This document shows, piece after piece, positions 35,961 through 47,799 of a DNA stretch of 64,000 nt (position 1 is the first letter of the stretch; the number at the start of each line of letters is the position of its first letter). Made by a program: the position numbers and the translations under genes. The stretch is from Chionis minor (Eukaryota > Chordata > Aves > Charadriiformes > Chionididae): the NCBI GenBank assembly GCA_013398295.1, contig VZSF01001213.1:62250-126249 (forward strand), written 5' to 3'. The notes under the pieces were generated by a model. The model was not told the DNA's origin, ran no database searches, and saw only the letters and a list, made by a program, of their open reading frames with translations.

Positions 35961-36126
35961 TCACTCAGAAGCACAGAATGACTGGGTTGGAAGGGACCTC
36001 TGGAGGTCACCTTGTCCCATCTCCCTGCTCGAGCAGGGTCACTGAGAACACATTGGACCATGCCCAGACAGGTTTTGAGTACCTCCTAAGGCTGGAGACT
36101 TCACAACCCCTCTGGGCAACCTGTTA
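35961..36126 (-). mobile_element. CR1 LINE 3' end, reverse strand
   Basis: The + strand reads 'agaatgactgggttggaag' followed by 'ggacctctggaggtcacc' and later 'cctctgggcaacctgtt', the reverse complement of a CR1 3' tail, UTR and last codons. It is truncated after about 165 bases and about 570 bases upstream of the KLF12 exon at 36697. The 'ctctggaggtc' signature puts it near the subfamily of 10907-11073. Non-functional. Confidence 0.9.
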
Positions 36127-36696
36127 ATCTAAAATCTTAGATGGGTAACCACTTTCTACTGAAGACAAATGCTGATAATGAATTATATGAAATCTGAGGA
36201 GTTGTTGGTGTGTGTTAATTTATAGTGTGCATGTGTACAGACCTTCACTGTAACTTCTCTGAATTCAAGTGTATGCTTTTTCTTGGTAATATGGAAGTAC
36301 GAATGTTTTGATTGAAATCAAATATACCTAAGTATGCTGCCAAAAGCCTGAAGCTCGTTGACATCAATGCTCTCCTGTCTAGTTCCAAAGCAAGGAATTT
36401 ATATATGTGCACCTGCATGATTAATTTCAAATTAAAAAACAGTAATTGGAGGTGATTTTTCCTTGTTGCTTACAAAGACTTCGTTCTCTTTTAAGGATAA
36501 CTGAAAGTATAATTTACTATTTTAGCAGAAGGAGTAATGTGGTAGCTACTCCTTGAAATTAATAGTATGTCTTTGTTAACTTTATTTCCACTAAAAGAAA
36601 CTTACTTGTTTCTACAATATTGTAGAACTAAATCAGTGAATTAAACCAAGTGGTTTTTGTCATTTTCTTGATTAACCTTTTCCTCTTTTGCCTTAG

Positions 36697-36786
36697 AACA
36701 TCAGCGCCTTTGAGAACAGAATGTTAATGCTTGATGGGATGCCGGCAGTCAGAGTCAAAACAGAGCTGCTGGAATCCGAGCAAGGG
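36697..36786 (+). CDS. KLF12: KLF12, second coding exon
   Basis: A 90-base, 30-codon, phase 0-0 exon between an acceptor ('ccttag' at 36691-36696, preceded by a pyrimidine tract) and a consensus donor gtaagc at 36787. It reads NISAFENRMLMLDG, then MPAVR, then VKTELLESEQG. This matches the N-terminal segment of vertebrate KLF12 after MKRKTIK, with only the first few residues varying. The block MLMLDGMPAVRVKTELLESE separates KLF12 from its relatives KLF3 and KLF8 as I know them. VKTE fits the SUMO-acceptor pattern (hydrophobic-K-x-E), a modification known in this KLF subgroup; its use here is inferred. The PVDLS CtBP-binding motif and the three C2H2 zinc fingers are encoded downstream, outside the window. 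Confidence 0.97.
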
Positions 36787-39419
36787 GTAAGCAGAGGTTT
36801 CTGTGTGACCTCATTTTGATGACCCTTCCCAAGCTTCTCTGTGGTTAGCTGTCTCTCTCATTGTAGTGTCATTTTCTCTTCTACGTTTTTCTTCATTTCT
36901 ATTGTTTTGGAGCTCATTTTCTCAGGACACGTACTGGTCAGCGTCTAGTCTCATCTGCTTGGGACCACAAAACAAAACTCGGTGGAAGACTTATTGAAAT
37001 TATATGGGATAGTTGGGATGCTGTTGATGTAATTTTATGATTATAAAAAAAGGTGCAGTTTAAAAAAACAGGAAAGAATAATAGATTATGGTGCAGAAGC
37101 CAAGTTCATATGCCTGAGAAGCCCACACATATCTTTGCTATTCTGCCTTTCTGGGATATTTGCCTTACTGTGATTGTTTCATCCTTTATGTGCTTGTGCT
37201 ACTCCATTTTCTCTTTGGGCAAACCTGCTCTTTTTCTTGTGGAATACACTTATTTTACACATTATGGTAAGAGGGCTAGAAGCTTTGGGTGGTTAAAGCT
37301 TGTATCACGTCAACTGCTGCATACAGGACAGAGATCATGAATAGGATTTTGAATTTTTTGCAAAACAAGTGTTTGGCATTGGAGTGGTAGTTTTTAGGAA
37401 AACGGAAGATTGTGGGTTTTGGACATATTAAGGTAATAATTACATCAGGTATTGTAGATTACTGTGAGGGCACCCGTATTTAATGGATTCTGTGTTACTG
37501 TGGATCTTTATTTCCTTGTGTGCATCTTACATTATCCCAAAGAATCCGAGCCACCTTACTGCTCTAACAACAGATGCCTTCAAAAAACAAAGAGAGAAAC
37601 AGGAGCAGCAATGCATTTCCATGTAGGGATGGGCTTTTGCCTCCTTCTGTTAGTTCACTTTTTTCCTTCCTGCTATTTTCTGAATTACTTAATTGAGAAT
37701 TTAAATGATATGGAAGAGAGGGAATTAACTTTCAGGATGACTTAATTTGAAAGACTTGCAAAGAGATATCAGTTATTCAGAATGATTTTGAGGTTCTAAG
37801 TTTGAGACAAAAAAAACTTGCCATTTAATGGAGTTCTTGCTCATCTCTCTGCCTTCTTGAGAGCAAGTACTCTTAGAAAATACTCCAATACAGCGTAATT
37901 TGAGGAAACAATAAAAGTTGGACTATTGTATGAGCCACGATGATGAAAAGACAGCTCCATTAGAGGTAGTTTTTAATACTTTCTGGATGCTTTGCATTAT
38001 GTCTTTGTATGTAACATAAAACTTTCTCTGTATTGTTCAGAAGACACATGTTTTATTGTTATTTGCCTTTGTCTAGTTTAAAATAAATTCTATGCATGAT
38101 GCATATTGCTGGGTCCTTTATGAAGAATACTTCCTTTAGCAAAGTGTGATTTGATTCTGGAAGACCTATTTGGTGTCTTAGGAACTGGAAGGAAATGAAC
38201 AATTTATATAGTTTTTTAATTTCCTTAGAGTTTTTTTAATAAAATTTTATGGACTTCTGTGTAAACAGAAAATGATGTCATCTTTTTCTTTTCCAGTGAC
38301 TGAGCTGTTGGACAAAGAGCTCGGTTTGATTTGGGATTTTATGCGCTTTGGTACTAATTAAGTAGTGTCTGGTCAAGAGTCTCTGGCACCTTTATGACTC
38401 TTCATTAGGGAACAATCAATAAATACAAAATGAATTCTCCAGTTCACTAACAGAGGAGCTAGCCATTAGGATGGCAATTTTCCAGCAAACGGCTTAAACT
38501 CTAAAGAGAAAGGTGGTTGAAACAGATGTTTAGCATGTGCTTCAGAGACTGTTTTGAATATGTAGATGTTGGTAGACATAACAGGGACAAGTGTTTGAAG
38601 GATGTGATTACCAAAAACAGCACCTGGAGCTGTTTGGGAAGATGAATATCATAACTGGGAAGTATGGAATGGGGACTGAAGTGTGATCCAAGTAGTATGA
38701 ATTTGAAATTGTGATGTCTGTTAGTGTTGTTATAGTGCTCAAAGTCCCTAGAGTTGCACCTCCATACGGGTACACGTATATGGGGAGATGTGATTTCTAC
38801 TTTGAAAATTTGCAAACTAAGATGGCCTTTCGAGTCTTCTGAAGGTGGTGGCCAAAGCTTCATCACTTAGGATGCTGAACACCAGACAAGATTAGGCAAA
38901 CTTTTCCAAAACCTGTAGGAAGGCAGCTGGGGGTTTTTTGCCATTCCTGCTTAGTATCTGCTATTGTCTCTAGGTTTGCCGAAAGAGCAAAAGTGAGACG
39001 TGGTTCAGGGATTGTGAAAAGAAGGTTTCATCTGTGGTTAGGGCTGTCCTGAACACTGTGTCAGTTGTGGAGGAGTGAAACCAACAGAGTCTGGAGCGCC
39101 AATGGCCCTTGACCAAGGTGGTGAGTGCTGAGTGATCAGACCAGAGAGCACTGAGTTGCCATGCCTTGCTAATGAGGCTTTGGAGGAGTTGGGATATCAT
39201 CTGATCTTTTGCCTCAGAAGGGCTACGGGACCGCTTGGAATTAGCTCCTGTTTAAGTCTGAGCCCATATTTCAAAGAAATATCTAATTGATTTTAAAACC
39301 AATTGTGGTGAAGAACCCCCCCAGCTATGCTAGTAGTTTCCTGTTCTTGTTGTGAAAGCATGCGCCTATTTTTTAATGTGAATTTATCTAGCGTCATCTT
39401 CCAGCCCTTTCCAGTGGCA
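36787..39419. other. Intronic DNA, nothing recognised
   Basis: AT-rich intron following the second coding exon; no transposon tail, exon or RNA gene was seen. Confidence 0.55.
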
Positions 39420-40250
39420 ACAGAAAGATTCCCTCGTGGTGCTGTGTGACGATGTCACTTAGCCCTTTTGGGGCCGGGCCGTACAATGGCGGTGAAGCGA
39501 GGCGGGTTGCTCCTCAGGTTGCTGTTGACGCGTGGGAGGCTGCCACATGTGATAACTAGGCCGCCCAGTGTTGGTGGGTCCTCGGTGTTGGTGGTGATGG
39601 GTGTTTACAGGGCAATTCCTGCAAAACTTTATTGATTTAATTGTGGGTTCCAAGGATATGTGCCTGCTTCTAGTAGAAATATGGAGTGTTCGTTTTCCTG
39701 CAGGGCATGTGAATGTGTCAGCCAGAAAAGGTGTTATCCTAGTAGTTGTGCCTTGATTAGCTGTCTTTTGTGGCTCATGACCTCCAAGGTGGGATTCACA
39801 GAAAGGACTTTGCCGGGGAAATGTGGATGTTGTTTGGCCATGCAGTGCTGTGTGGGACACCCAACCTGTCCTCCCCGCTATCCTGGCTTCGGCAGTGTTG
39901 GCCTGATGAGAAAGTGGCCAGTAGAGGAGAGTGGATAATGACCGGTAGTCTGGAGAGAGTCCGGTACTTGGGTCCGCACCCTTGGGCGGTTGTTGTGTGG
40001 AGGCAAGCTCGTGTGCTGGGGGGGACGGCAGGGCTGGTGCTGGGTCAAATCCCATTCGGGTGCCTTCGTATCTGTGGTTGCCTTTGTGTTCCTGTGGTGT
40101 CCTGTGCGTTACTGCTGTAGGTGACGCAAAGGTGCGGAGGTTTTCTTGGGAGTCGCTTGGTGCCAGCACTGAATTACTGGCAAGGAGCGGGCGCCAGAAG
40201 GAACCCCTGTGGTTCTGAGTTTGGCTCCGAGACCGCGAGGAGACAAGCGA
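39420..40250. other. CpG- and G/T-rich block, function unknown
   Basis: About 0.8 kb with clearly more CpG than the intron around it, densest at 39430-39560 and 40100-40250. The + strand is notably rich in G and T. The low number of stops leaves a 236-codon reverse-strand frame at 39459-40169, rich in P, T, H and Q and without a recognisable domain. Possibilities are an intronic CpG island or alternative promoter, an unrecognised LTR or other old insertion, or a skewed segment. No LTR ends, primer-binding site or poly-A signal could be confirmed. Confidence 0.4.
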
Positions 40251-43200
40251 AATGCCTACATCCCTGCTTCAGGTGGGAGTTGTCATAATGGTGTTCCGTG
40301 TATGATGCTGGCTTGGTAGATTACTTCAGCAGATGACACGATCACAGCATTTGGGTCCATTTTTATGCCAAGGTTTCAATTTATTTCATAACTTGATGAG
40401 TTTAATGATTAAACAATATGTGTCTATCCTAGGACTTTATTAAAAGCCTTTTTTTGAAATTCATGTGTCTCCTTATAGTTTGTGAATGAGTAACCTACCA
40501 ACCTATTGACTCAAGCGCAGAAAATACGACCGTTTAGCAACCTTGGTAAAGTGAACAATGATCACTGCACTAATTTGACAACATAGAAATGACAAGCACA
40601 GAAAGAGGTAACATTCCCCTTCCTTTTACAGCTGCTCCACCAAAATGAAAGCACGATAGGAGGGGAAAAAAAAGATTTTATACAAACAACACCTGCTTTT
40701 AGCCTTAAGTTAGTTTTCACTTACCTTTTGTGGCATACGGCTACAGTGAAACAGGTACTATCTGTCTGCGTGCATTTCATCAGAAATTCATCTTCCCTGT
40801 GCTGCTCCGAGTAACCTGGTCTTCACCAGGTGTTGTCTCTTGACTACATGTGGTGGTGGTGGTAGTAGAAGTCACCCATGATGTAGATGAGAACCAGGAC
40901 AGAGCAAATCATTGAGGCAATACTAGCATCTTCTGCTGTATTTGGATCCCAAGACAGACAATCAATCCATTATATTCCTGTGTTGCTTTTGGTTTTTCTA
41001 TTTGGAGTCCTCGGTCTTTTTGCAGCAGAGGTTAAATGTAACCTAAGGTTCTTCTCTACCATTGGTGCATGACCTCCAGGATCTTTAACTTCCCTGTTAG
41101 CAGATGTTTGGTTTTGTTTCATGATTCATTTATGTCTTGCACTGTGTTTGGGTGCTCTGTATCCAAACCTGGGCTGATACCCCTGAAAAGTTTTTAAGAA
41201 GTATCCTTAATTAGCATCTCAGTCCTTACGCTGCAAAAGCATTGTATGTCTAGAGCAAGCGAAGGTGTTTTTAAAACGCAGTGCAGCAGAAGGAACAAGC
41301 CAACTAAGAAAAGTGTAAGTCCAGCCGAAATTTTAGGGTAGTCCTGGGAGAACGAAGCTGTGCGAGTTACTCCCACTGCAAACCAGCCCAGTCTCTAGCC
41401 GAGGCCGGAAGCAAATTGGAGCTGATGCCTGTGTTTCAGCTACACCCCACGCACCAGCTCCTTCCAGCCTGTGACTAGTGGAGAGGTGGTCAGGACTCAG
41501 GAGCTACAGCCTGTGACGACGTAGTGAAGACAAACCTTTACCATCCCGGGTTTAAAAGGCACAGAGTTCCAGCCAGGTGATTGTGGGAGAATGGGACTTG
41601 GGCAACCCGTAAGGGAGACATACCTAAATGAGATGTAGGCTACCAGGCAAATGTGGAACAAAGGAATATTTCCAAGGAAAATGGATTTTCTCTTTGCTTT
41701 GGAAAAAGTTAAAACAGTTCTGCTTTGTTTTATCATCGCCAATTTGGACTAGTTTAATGATTTTTAGGCGGCCATCAGCATTAGCAAGAAGAGATGCTTA
41801 TTTTTCCAGTGAACTACTGTCCTTAATTTTGCACAGGAGATTTAATGCAGACTATTGTTTGAGGCTTCAAGAAGACACAGTGCTGCTTTAATGACTTTAT
41901 CACAAATGAAAAAAAGACATTACATAAAAGATATCGCACTGCCCTTTAACAAGGCTTCGTTATTATCTCCCCTACTGTGGAACAGGAGCTAGCATTGCTA
42001 ATAAATTGGTAGAATTACTTTAGAAATGTGAATTTGCTTATCATTTAATATCCTCCAGTGACCTACAGCTTTAGATCTTTTGGTCTGCAGTAGAATCTTT
42101 TTATGTCAGTAACCAGCTTCAGAGAAGGATGTGAAGAAGGTGGTCCCTCCGCATGTAGGTGAAGGTGGGGTACTTCAGCAGGAAAAAAAGTCTTCATTCT
42201 TCGGATGTGCGAAAAACTATTTTGAAAAGTAATACTTCTCTCATACAAAGGTACAGAGGCTGGATTAATTTAGATGGTAATACAGACTGAGCAGTGCTGA
42301 TGGCTACTATCAAGAAGTTAGGATGGATAGTGTTGACTGCTTCAATGTGAAGTCTTAAAGTCTTGCTGGTCATTCAGGATGTAACCCAGTTTCTAAAAAA
42401 CCTGGTAAACGTGTCTAACTTAGACATATGGAGTTACACTTTCTCAAGTATTTGTGGAGTCAGGCCATAAGCTTTTTTTCAAAGGAGCTATGAATGTGGG
42501 ACTTATGTCCCACAATTAATCTTCAAATGCAGAGAATAAAGAACCTCTAATTTTCATCAGCCTTTTTGTTTCGAGATCTGCAATCTCACCTGTTCCTGTG
42601 TCTGCATTTTGTCCCCCTAAATCATTAGTTGAAGATTATGTATCTTAGTCTGAATTCACCTCATAATTCTGCTTGATCTGTCTCCATTCTCATGCCTCAT
42701 CATGGCTGAATTGTGAAAAGAATGACTAAAATGACAAAACCCTGTAACAAGCCAATATTGTTCTGTGTGTCTTTCGTCTCCAGCCAAATTATCTTGTTGT
42801 CTGGTGTCTGAAGAGTCCCATCCATGCTTATGTTATCATATAAGTAAGCATGTTCTACCTCAGTCTGGGTAATAGTGACAGAAATCTGTTTTGTTTTCAA
42901 AGATTTCCAAAAACACCTATTGAAATTCAGTTGAGAATAGTCTCGATAGTAAAGCTTGCTTCTTGACTATATGGGGAAGCGTTTTCTGTTGATTCATCCA
43001 GTTTATGTACATTCTTCATATTATTAGAAGAAAGAGCACTTCTAGTATTTCCTGTTGAAATTTATGAATCTCTGCTTCATTCAAATAATATTTTTTTTTT
43101 TCCTGAATTACTTAATGTTTAGCATGACTGATTTGGGGAAACAAATGGCATATGGAGAGTGCACATGTATCAATCTCTTCTGCAAAGAAACTAACCCGCC

Positions 43201-46200
43201 CTACTTCCTGTTGGTTTTCTTCGTCTTGCAATAGATGATACTCGAGGAGTGTTATTGAGGTGTTAGAAACACAGCTGATGCGATTCATTAGTTGCTTTAC
43301 AGTGCCATAAATATATGACATTCTTTAGAAAGAGGTCAAGATCTGATCCCAAAGACCAGTAAGAACATAACCTACAGGGCGTGATGCAAAGCCACATGAG
43401 ATGTACCTAAGGAGATACAGCTATATTCCCCAAGCACTGCTGAAGGATATGATTGCAGCCCTAAAGGCTGCACTGCAGCTACATTAGCTGGTTTAATTAA
43501 GCACCACAAGCTGGTAAATGCTGTGGGTGATGTTTCATGTTAAGTGGGAGCTCGCATGAAGAGTAAAAGGTAGCCAACTCCCACTACTTTGCTCTCAACC
43601 TGGCATTCCTGCTGTATCCATTGCCAGTGACTGAACGACATGGGGGTGAGCTGGGCCAACCGATCACTGATCCAAGAAAACCCAACCCAACAGGAGAAAG
43701 GGAATGCATCTGTAGATCCTGCAGTCAGGCAGTAAGGAAATCATGAATATCTTCTATCCTATGGAGAGGGGAAGGCTGGGAAGAAGAACGTGGGTGCTGC
43801 TGTTGACAATGGCCTGTAGTTACAGCTGGTTGACTGTGTCTGAAACTACATCCTGAGAAACCTTTACTGCTTCTGCAACCCAAACTACCTACTTTGGGCA
43901 TGTCTCCACACTGCTGCCTTACCAAATATTGAGTATTTACAGTGTTGCATGTGTACTTTGCTCCATTTGAAATCAGCCCTCCTACAGAGTAGAAAGCTAA
44001 GGGGGTTTTGTGCCATGGTTGTAGGTGTGGTTTGTTTATTTGGGATTTTTTTCCCCCCCAGGGATCAGATAGAAAAGTGCAATAGAAAGGTAATAGATTT
44101 AAGACTAATAGGAAATGATAGCTTAAAAAGCTCGGTCAGCACACTCACTGTCATTCTTGCCAGGAAGTCTTTTTGCCAAGTTAACTGAGTTTACAGAGAG
44201 AAAATGCAGGTGGGGTTGTAAGATGTATGATGCTGTCTGAAATTCTCACTAAGAGAAAGGATCGAGATCGTCCGAGACTTAATTTACTGACCGCTGTCTG
44301 CCATTCCTTTCCTTTCCTCGGTGGTTAAGTTGGCTGTTAGAGAGCATCACAGGGAACGTGGTCCTTTTTCTGTCTGGTATCATTTGTTGTATGTATGGCA
44401 GGAAGAGGGAGACTTTCAGTTGTGGGTGCATTGCACTAGGCGCTATACAAATAAAGGGCGGTCCCTGGATATCTTGGTTTAATTAATCAGAAGTTGTGTG
44501 TAGACACTGTTTTAATAGGCATCTTCAGATAATAATGGCTGTGCATATTAGGAATGTAGTAGCAAGTCTAAAAGGAGTGAAGCAGAGAAAGATCTCTGCA
44601 CCAAACAGCTCATGTTTAGCTAACAGTGCCATGCCAGAAAGAGGTTTCCCATATGTATAATGATAGAAGGGCAGCAGGAAGATGATTTCACTTACTAAAA
44701 AAATTAGATTTTATGAGGATGTAGGTGTTTTCTCTGCAAGACTGGAAGGAGTTTCAAAGAGAATGTGTGATATTACCCCAAAATTAGCATAACTTAATAT
44801 TGTTACAGTTCCGTAGAAAAATCACGGTTACACAACATACTACATGTTAAATATGTAAACTGATAACAGTTTTGTGTTCTTATATGGACTGAAAAAATAA
44901 TGTTGGCTTTGGGAGAAGGAAAGTCAACCCTTTGATGTGAGCATAGTGAAGTGTGTCGTGAGATTATGATTTGGTTGCCTTCTGTCCCCAGTCAATTATT
45001 CCATGAGCTCACCTTGAAGCCAGTCCACTTTTTTGATGATGTATGACCTCTCAGCTTGCTCTGCTACCAGAGCTTATGATGGGAATCTCATGGAAGATTT
45101 ATTCAGCTGAGAAACTCTAGGTGTGAAGAAAAACAAGCATGGTACACAAGAGCTGCATATCTGTCGGTTGCTGCGAATTTCTAAATCCACATTTTGGGTT
45201 GAAAATTGTTTGTTTTATAGAGATGTGAAAGGTCAACATTTTCCTTTACTGCATTAAAAAATAATCGTAAATGTAAGAAAAGAAGTGTAAGAAAAATTGT
45301 CAACCATCCAAATAGCTACGCTTAGGTCATTCTCCCTGATAACCCCAGTTCCAATGACTCCTGTGTGTGCTCCGTGTTCTGTTTCTCTTGGGAATCTGGT
45401 ATCCACAGCTTAACTGTAATTTTGATCTAGTTTGTAATCCTAATTACAGGTTTCCTGCCTGAAAGGCATTAATGCTATGGTCACGGGAGCACAGAGAGTG
45501 CCGTATGTTGGCAGGTATACGGCACCGTAGCCTAAAATCCTGTTGCCCTTCTGCATTGAAACTCAACACAGGCCTCTGCTGTTCCGTCTCACAGCGCAGT
45601 GCGATTCTAAGATACAGCAGAGTGAGTTTCCAACTTCATGCAAAACAATTATTGGCATCCAAAAAGCAGTTACACTTCTGATCTGGTGACTTACCTGGTA
45701 CGGCCTCTGAAGTTTAATTCAGGTTGCAACAGCAGTGAAATTCAATAGGTTCCAAGCGAACGTAGTCCCTGTGTTCCTATGGAGAAACGGTGAAGGTGAG
45801 CTAGGTAATCCGCCTTTTATTAACAAGAAAACTACCTTCAATTACCTCACATTTACCTCCGCATGTGGTAATGTATATAGATGGGTAGTGCAGTCCTGCT
45901 GATGCACGGTAACTTCTTCATGGTTCAGAGTTCCTCATTTAAAATGTTTTCCGTTGAAACGTCTCAGTGAAATAATTGTGAACCACAAAATCTTTAAGAA
46001 TCTTTAAATCATTTCACTAGGAGAAATGTTAATCATCATGTTTCATCTTGTTTTACTCACCGGTGAATTTAATTGATTTTTTATTTTTTTAACTGCTCAT
46101 TAGAGTAGTCGCTTTGTTATCATGGTGTGTGTTTTGATCAACAGGGCATATGGGTATAAAAGAAATTGAAGTGTCTGGGCTCTCGTTCTTTCCCTTTGTT

Positions 46201-47799
46201 TTGGCTCAGGATGAAGTGAAATCTTACTGTATTCCTGGTTCTCATTCAGATAATTGCTCTGCTTTATTTCTTTAAGGACACTGAGATACTTGAAGTGAGA
46301 AGTATTGTGTAAGTGTGCGTTATTATTATATTTTTATTATACACTGGCTAGCTTAAGAAAAATAAGCGTAAGCCAATATAACTCAATAATTCACAGTATC
46401 ACAGAACACTTCAGCAGCATGAGACAAATGCCACTATGTTATGATAGTACCAAAACTATTTTAATCTTTGTTGTTTGTTATGAGAAGGGATTGCTTCTAG
46501 TTTTCACTTGTTTGTTGATGTTCTCTTAAGTCTTCTATTTGAGGTTGCCTTATAAATAGTCTTTTTAATGTATATTTTACTCTTGTTCTGCACCCTGCTG
46601 GGAAGTACTGAAAGAGCTGTATATTTTTTAGCATTATTGGCTTTTTTTCCTTATTTCTCCCTGTGGAGATGAACCCTTACATAAATTACTTTAAGGATCC
46701 TGTTTTCTTGATTTTTTTTTTTTTTTTATTATTATTCTCTTTCCTCACCTCCCTCGCCCCCTTTGTTTCACGTTGGGAAGCTGAGTATTTAATAAACTGT
46801 TATTTGGGAGCACCTGCTTTCATACTCATCCTTTTACAAATGTTGTTGTTGCTCGGTTGCGTCACTGAAATGCACCAGAAAATCATAGGAACCACAGGTA
46901 AAAAAGCCAACAGCGATGAGAGCGACGAGTTGTGCTTGCCCTTGCCCGAGCACAGAGCTCAAGCAGACGAGAACGGCGAGGTCCATGGCAGCTCCATATG
47001 GGACACGCCTGTGATGGAGCCCCAGCGCTTTGGGGTGGGCAGGGAGCACGGGGCTGGAGGACGAGGAGAGGCACTGGGGATGCAATGGAGGGAGGATGGC
47101 AGGTCTTCCCAAGCCAGGCTTGCTCACAGAAAGGCTCCCCAGCCTTGCCTCCTCCCGAATGCCTCCACTCCCCTTGTTCCTTAGGGGGGATACTGGTGCC
47201 ACCCACGTCCCACCTCCACAGGCCACTGCGGCGATGTTTGTAGCCCGTTTCCTACTTCCATAATTTACAGTAGAGATCAGTATTTATGCCAAGGCACTGA
47301 CTTTGGCTTTGATCTTCATCTGTGATGCTCTGTGTGGACTTTAGATCGTTGCTGTAGGTGAGTTAGTACAAATTCCCTAGCAGTCACGTCAGTTTGTCCT
47401 TGGAAGACAGCAGCATCACCCTGTCCTGTCTGGATTAGATATGCTTGGTTATGTCTGTAATTCTGCAGATGCCTTTCCACATCATTTACCACTTTCTTTG
47501 ATAGTTTTTTTGCCAGATAGATGTTGTGGATACAGTCTGGTTGTATTCTGGCTTCGTAGTGCTCTGGTACTGGTGCTTGGTGGCTCTGAATGTTTCCATG
47601 TCCCCTTTGCTGGATTTCTCTGGTGGTTTTGCTCTTCTAATACTGGATGTCAGTTTGTGAACAGGGAGGTGTAAACTGATAGAAGATTAATAATGAACTC
47701 CTGTTTTGCACTGGGGAACAGGGAATTCTAGGTGAGAAGGGATAACTGTTGACTGAGGAAGGAAAGGTTGGAGTGGGTATCATTAGCGATATCAAATGC
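40251..47799. other. Intronic DNA, little recognised
   Basis: About 7.5 kb without a clear CR1 copy. It includes an enhancer-like block at 41730-42060 and a T16 run at 46712-46727. A piece at about 44420-44465 ('cactaggcgctatacaaata') recalls the 3' end of an old amniote LINE, but is too short to call. A GC-rich patch at 46910-47230 has open frames but no domain. Confidence 0.5.
41730..42060. promoter_or_regulatory. Candidate conserved non-coding element
   Basis: A repeat-free block with several TAAT/ATTA homeodomain-type cores ('agtttaatgatttttagg' near 41751, 'ctttaatgactttatcac' near 41885) and no coding potential. Inferred from appearance and from its position within a developmental regulator gene; conservation was not tested. 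Confidence 0.28.

Larger units (their letters stand above)
6964..36696 (+). other. KLF12: KLF12 intron between the first two coding exons
   Basis: A 29,733-base phase-0 intron running from gttggt at 6964 to the acceptor at 36676-36696, a pyrimidine tract ending in 'ccttag' with a possible branch site 'gattaac' just upstream. Large introns in the N-terminal part of KLF12 are normal for vertebrates. The intron holds at least six CR1-derived insertions, a 370-base assembly gap, one ancient repeat and several simple repeats, all listed separately. No further exon was recognised. Confidence 0.88.

Noticed and set aside
39459..40169. A 236-codon reverse-strand open frame as a protein gene
   Set aside because: No recognisable domain; composition (P, T, H, Q rich) follows the G/T skew of the opposite strand; no splice or start context. 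Kept only as a compositional anomaly.
40030..40250. Possible LTR or retroviral primer-binding site around 'gggcgccagaagg'
   Set aside because: No matching LTR partner, no flanking short duplication and no gag or pol remnant were found nearby.
44420..44465. 'cactaggcgctatacaaata' as the 3' end of an old amniote LINE
   Set aside because: The resemblance is from memory and covers about 40 bases only; too short to annotate without a repeat library.
46663..47184. A 173-codon frame with a hydrophobic N-terminus resembling a membrane protein
   Set aside because: The hydrophobic part comes from a T16 run and T-rich DNA. The rest is GC-rich sequence with open frames on both strands. No family was recognised.
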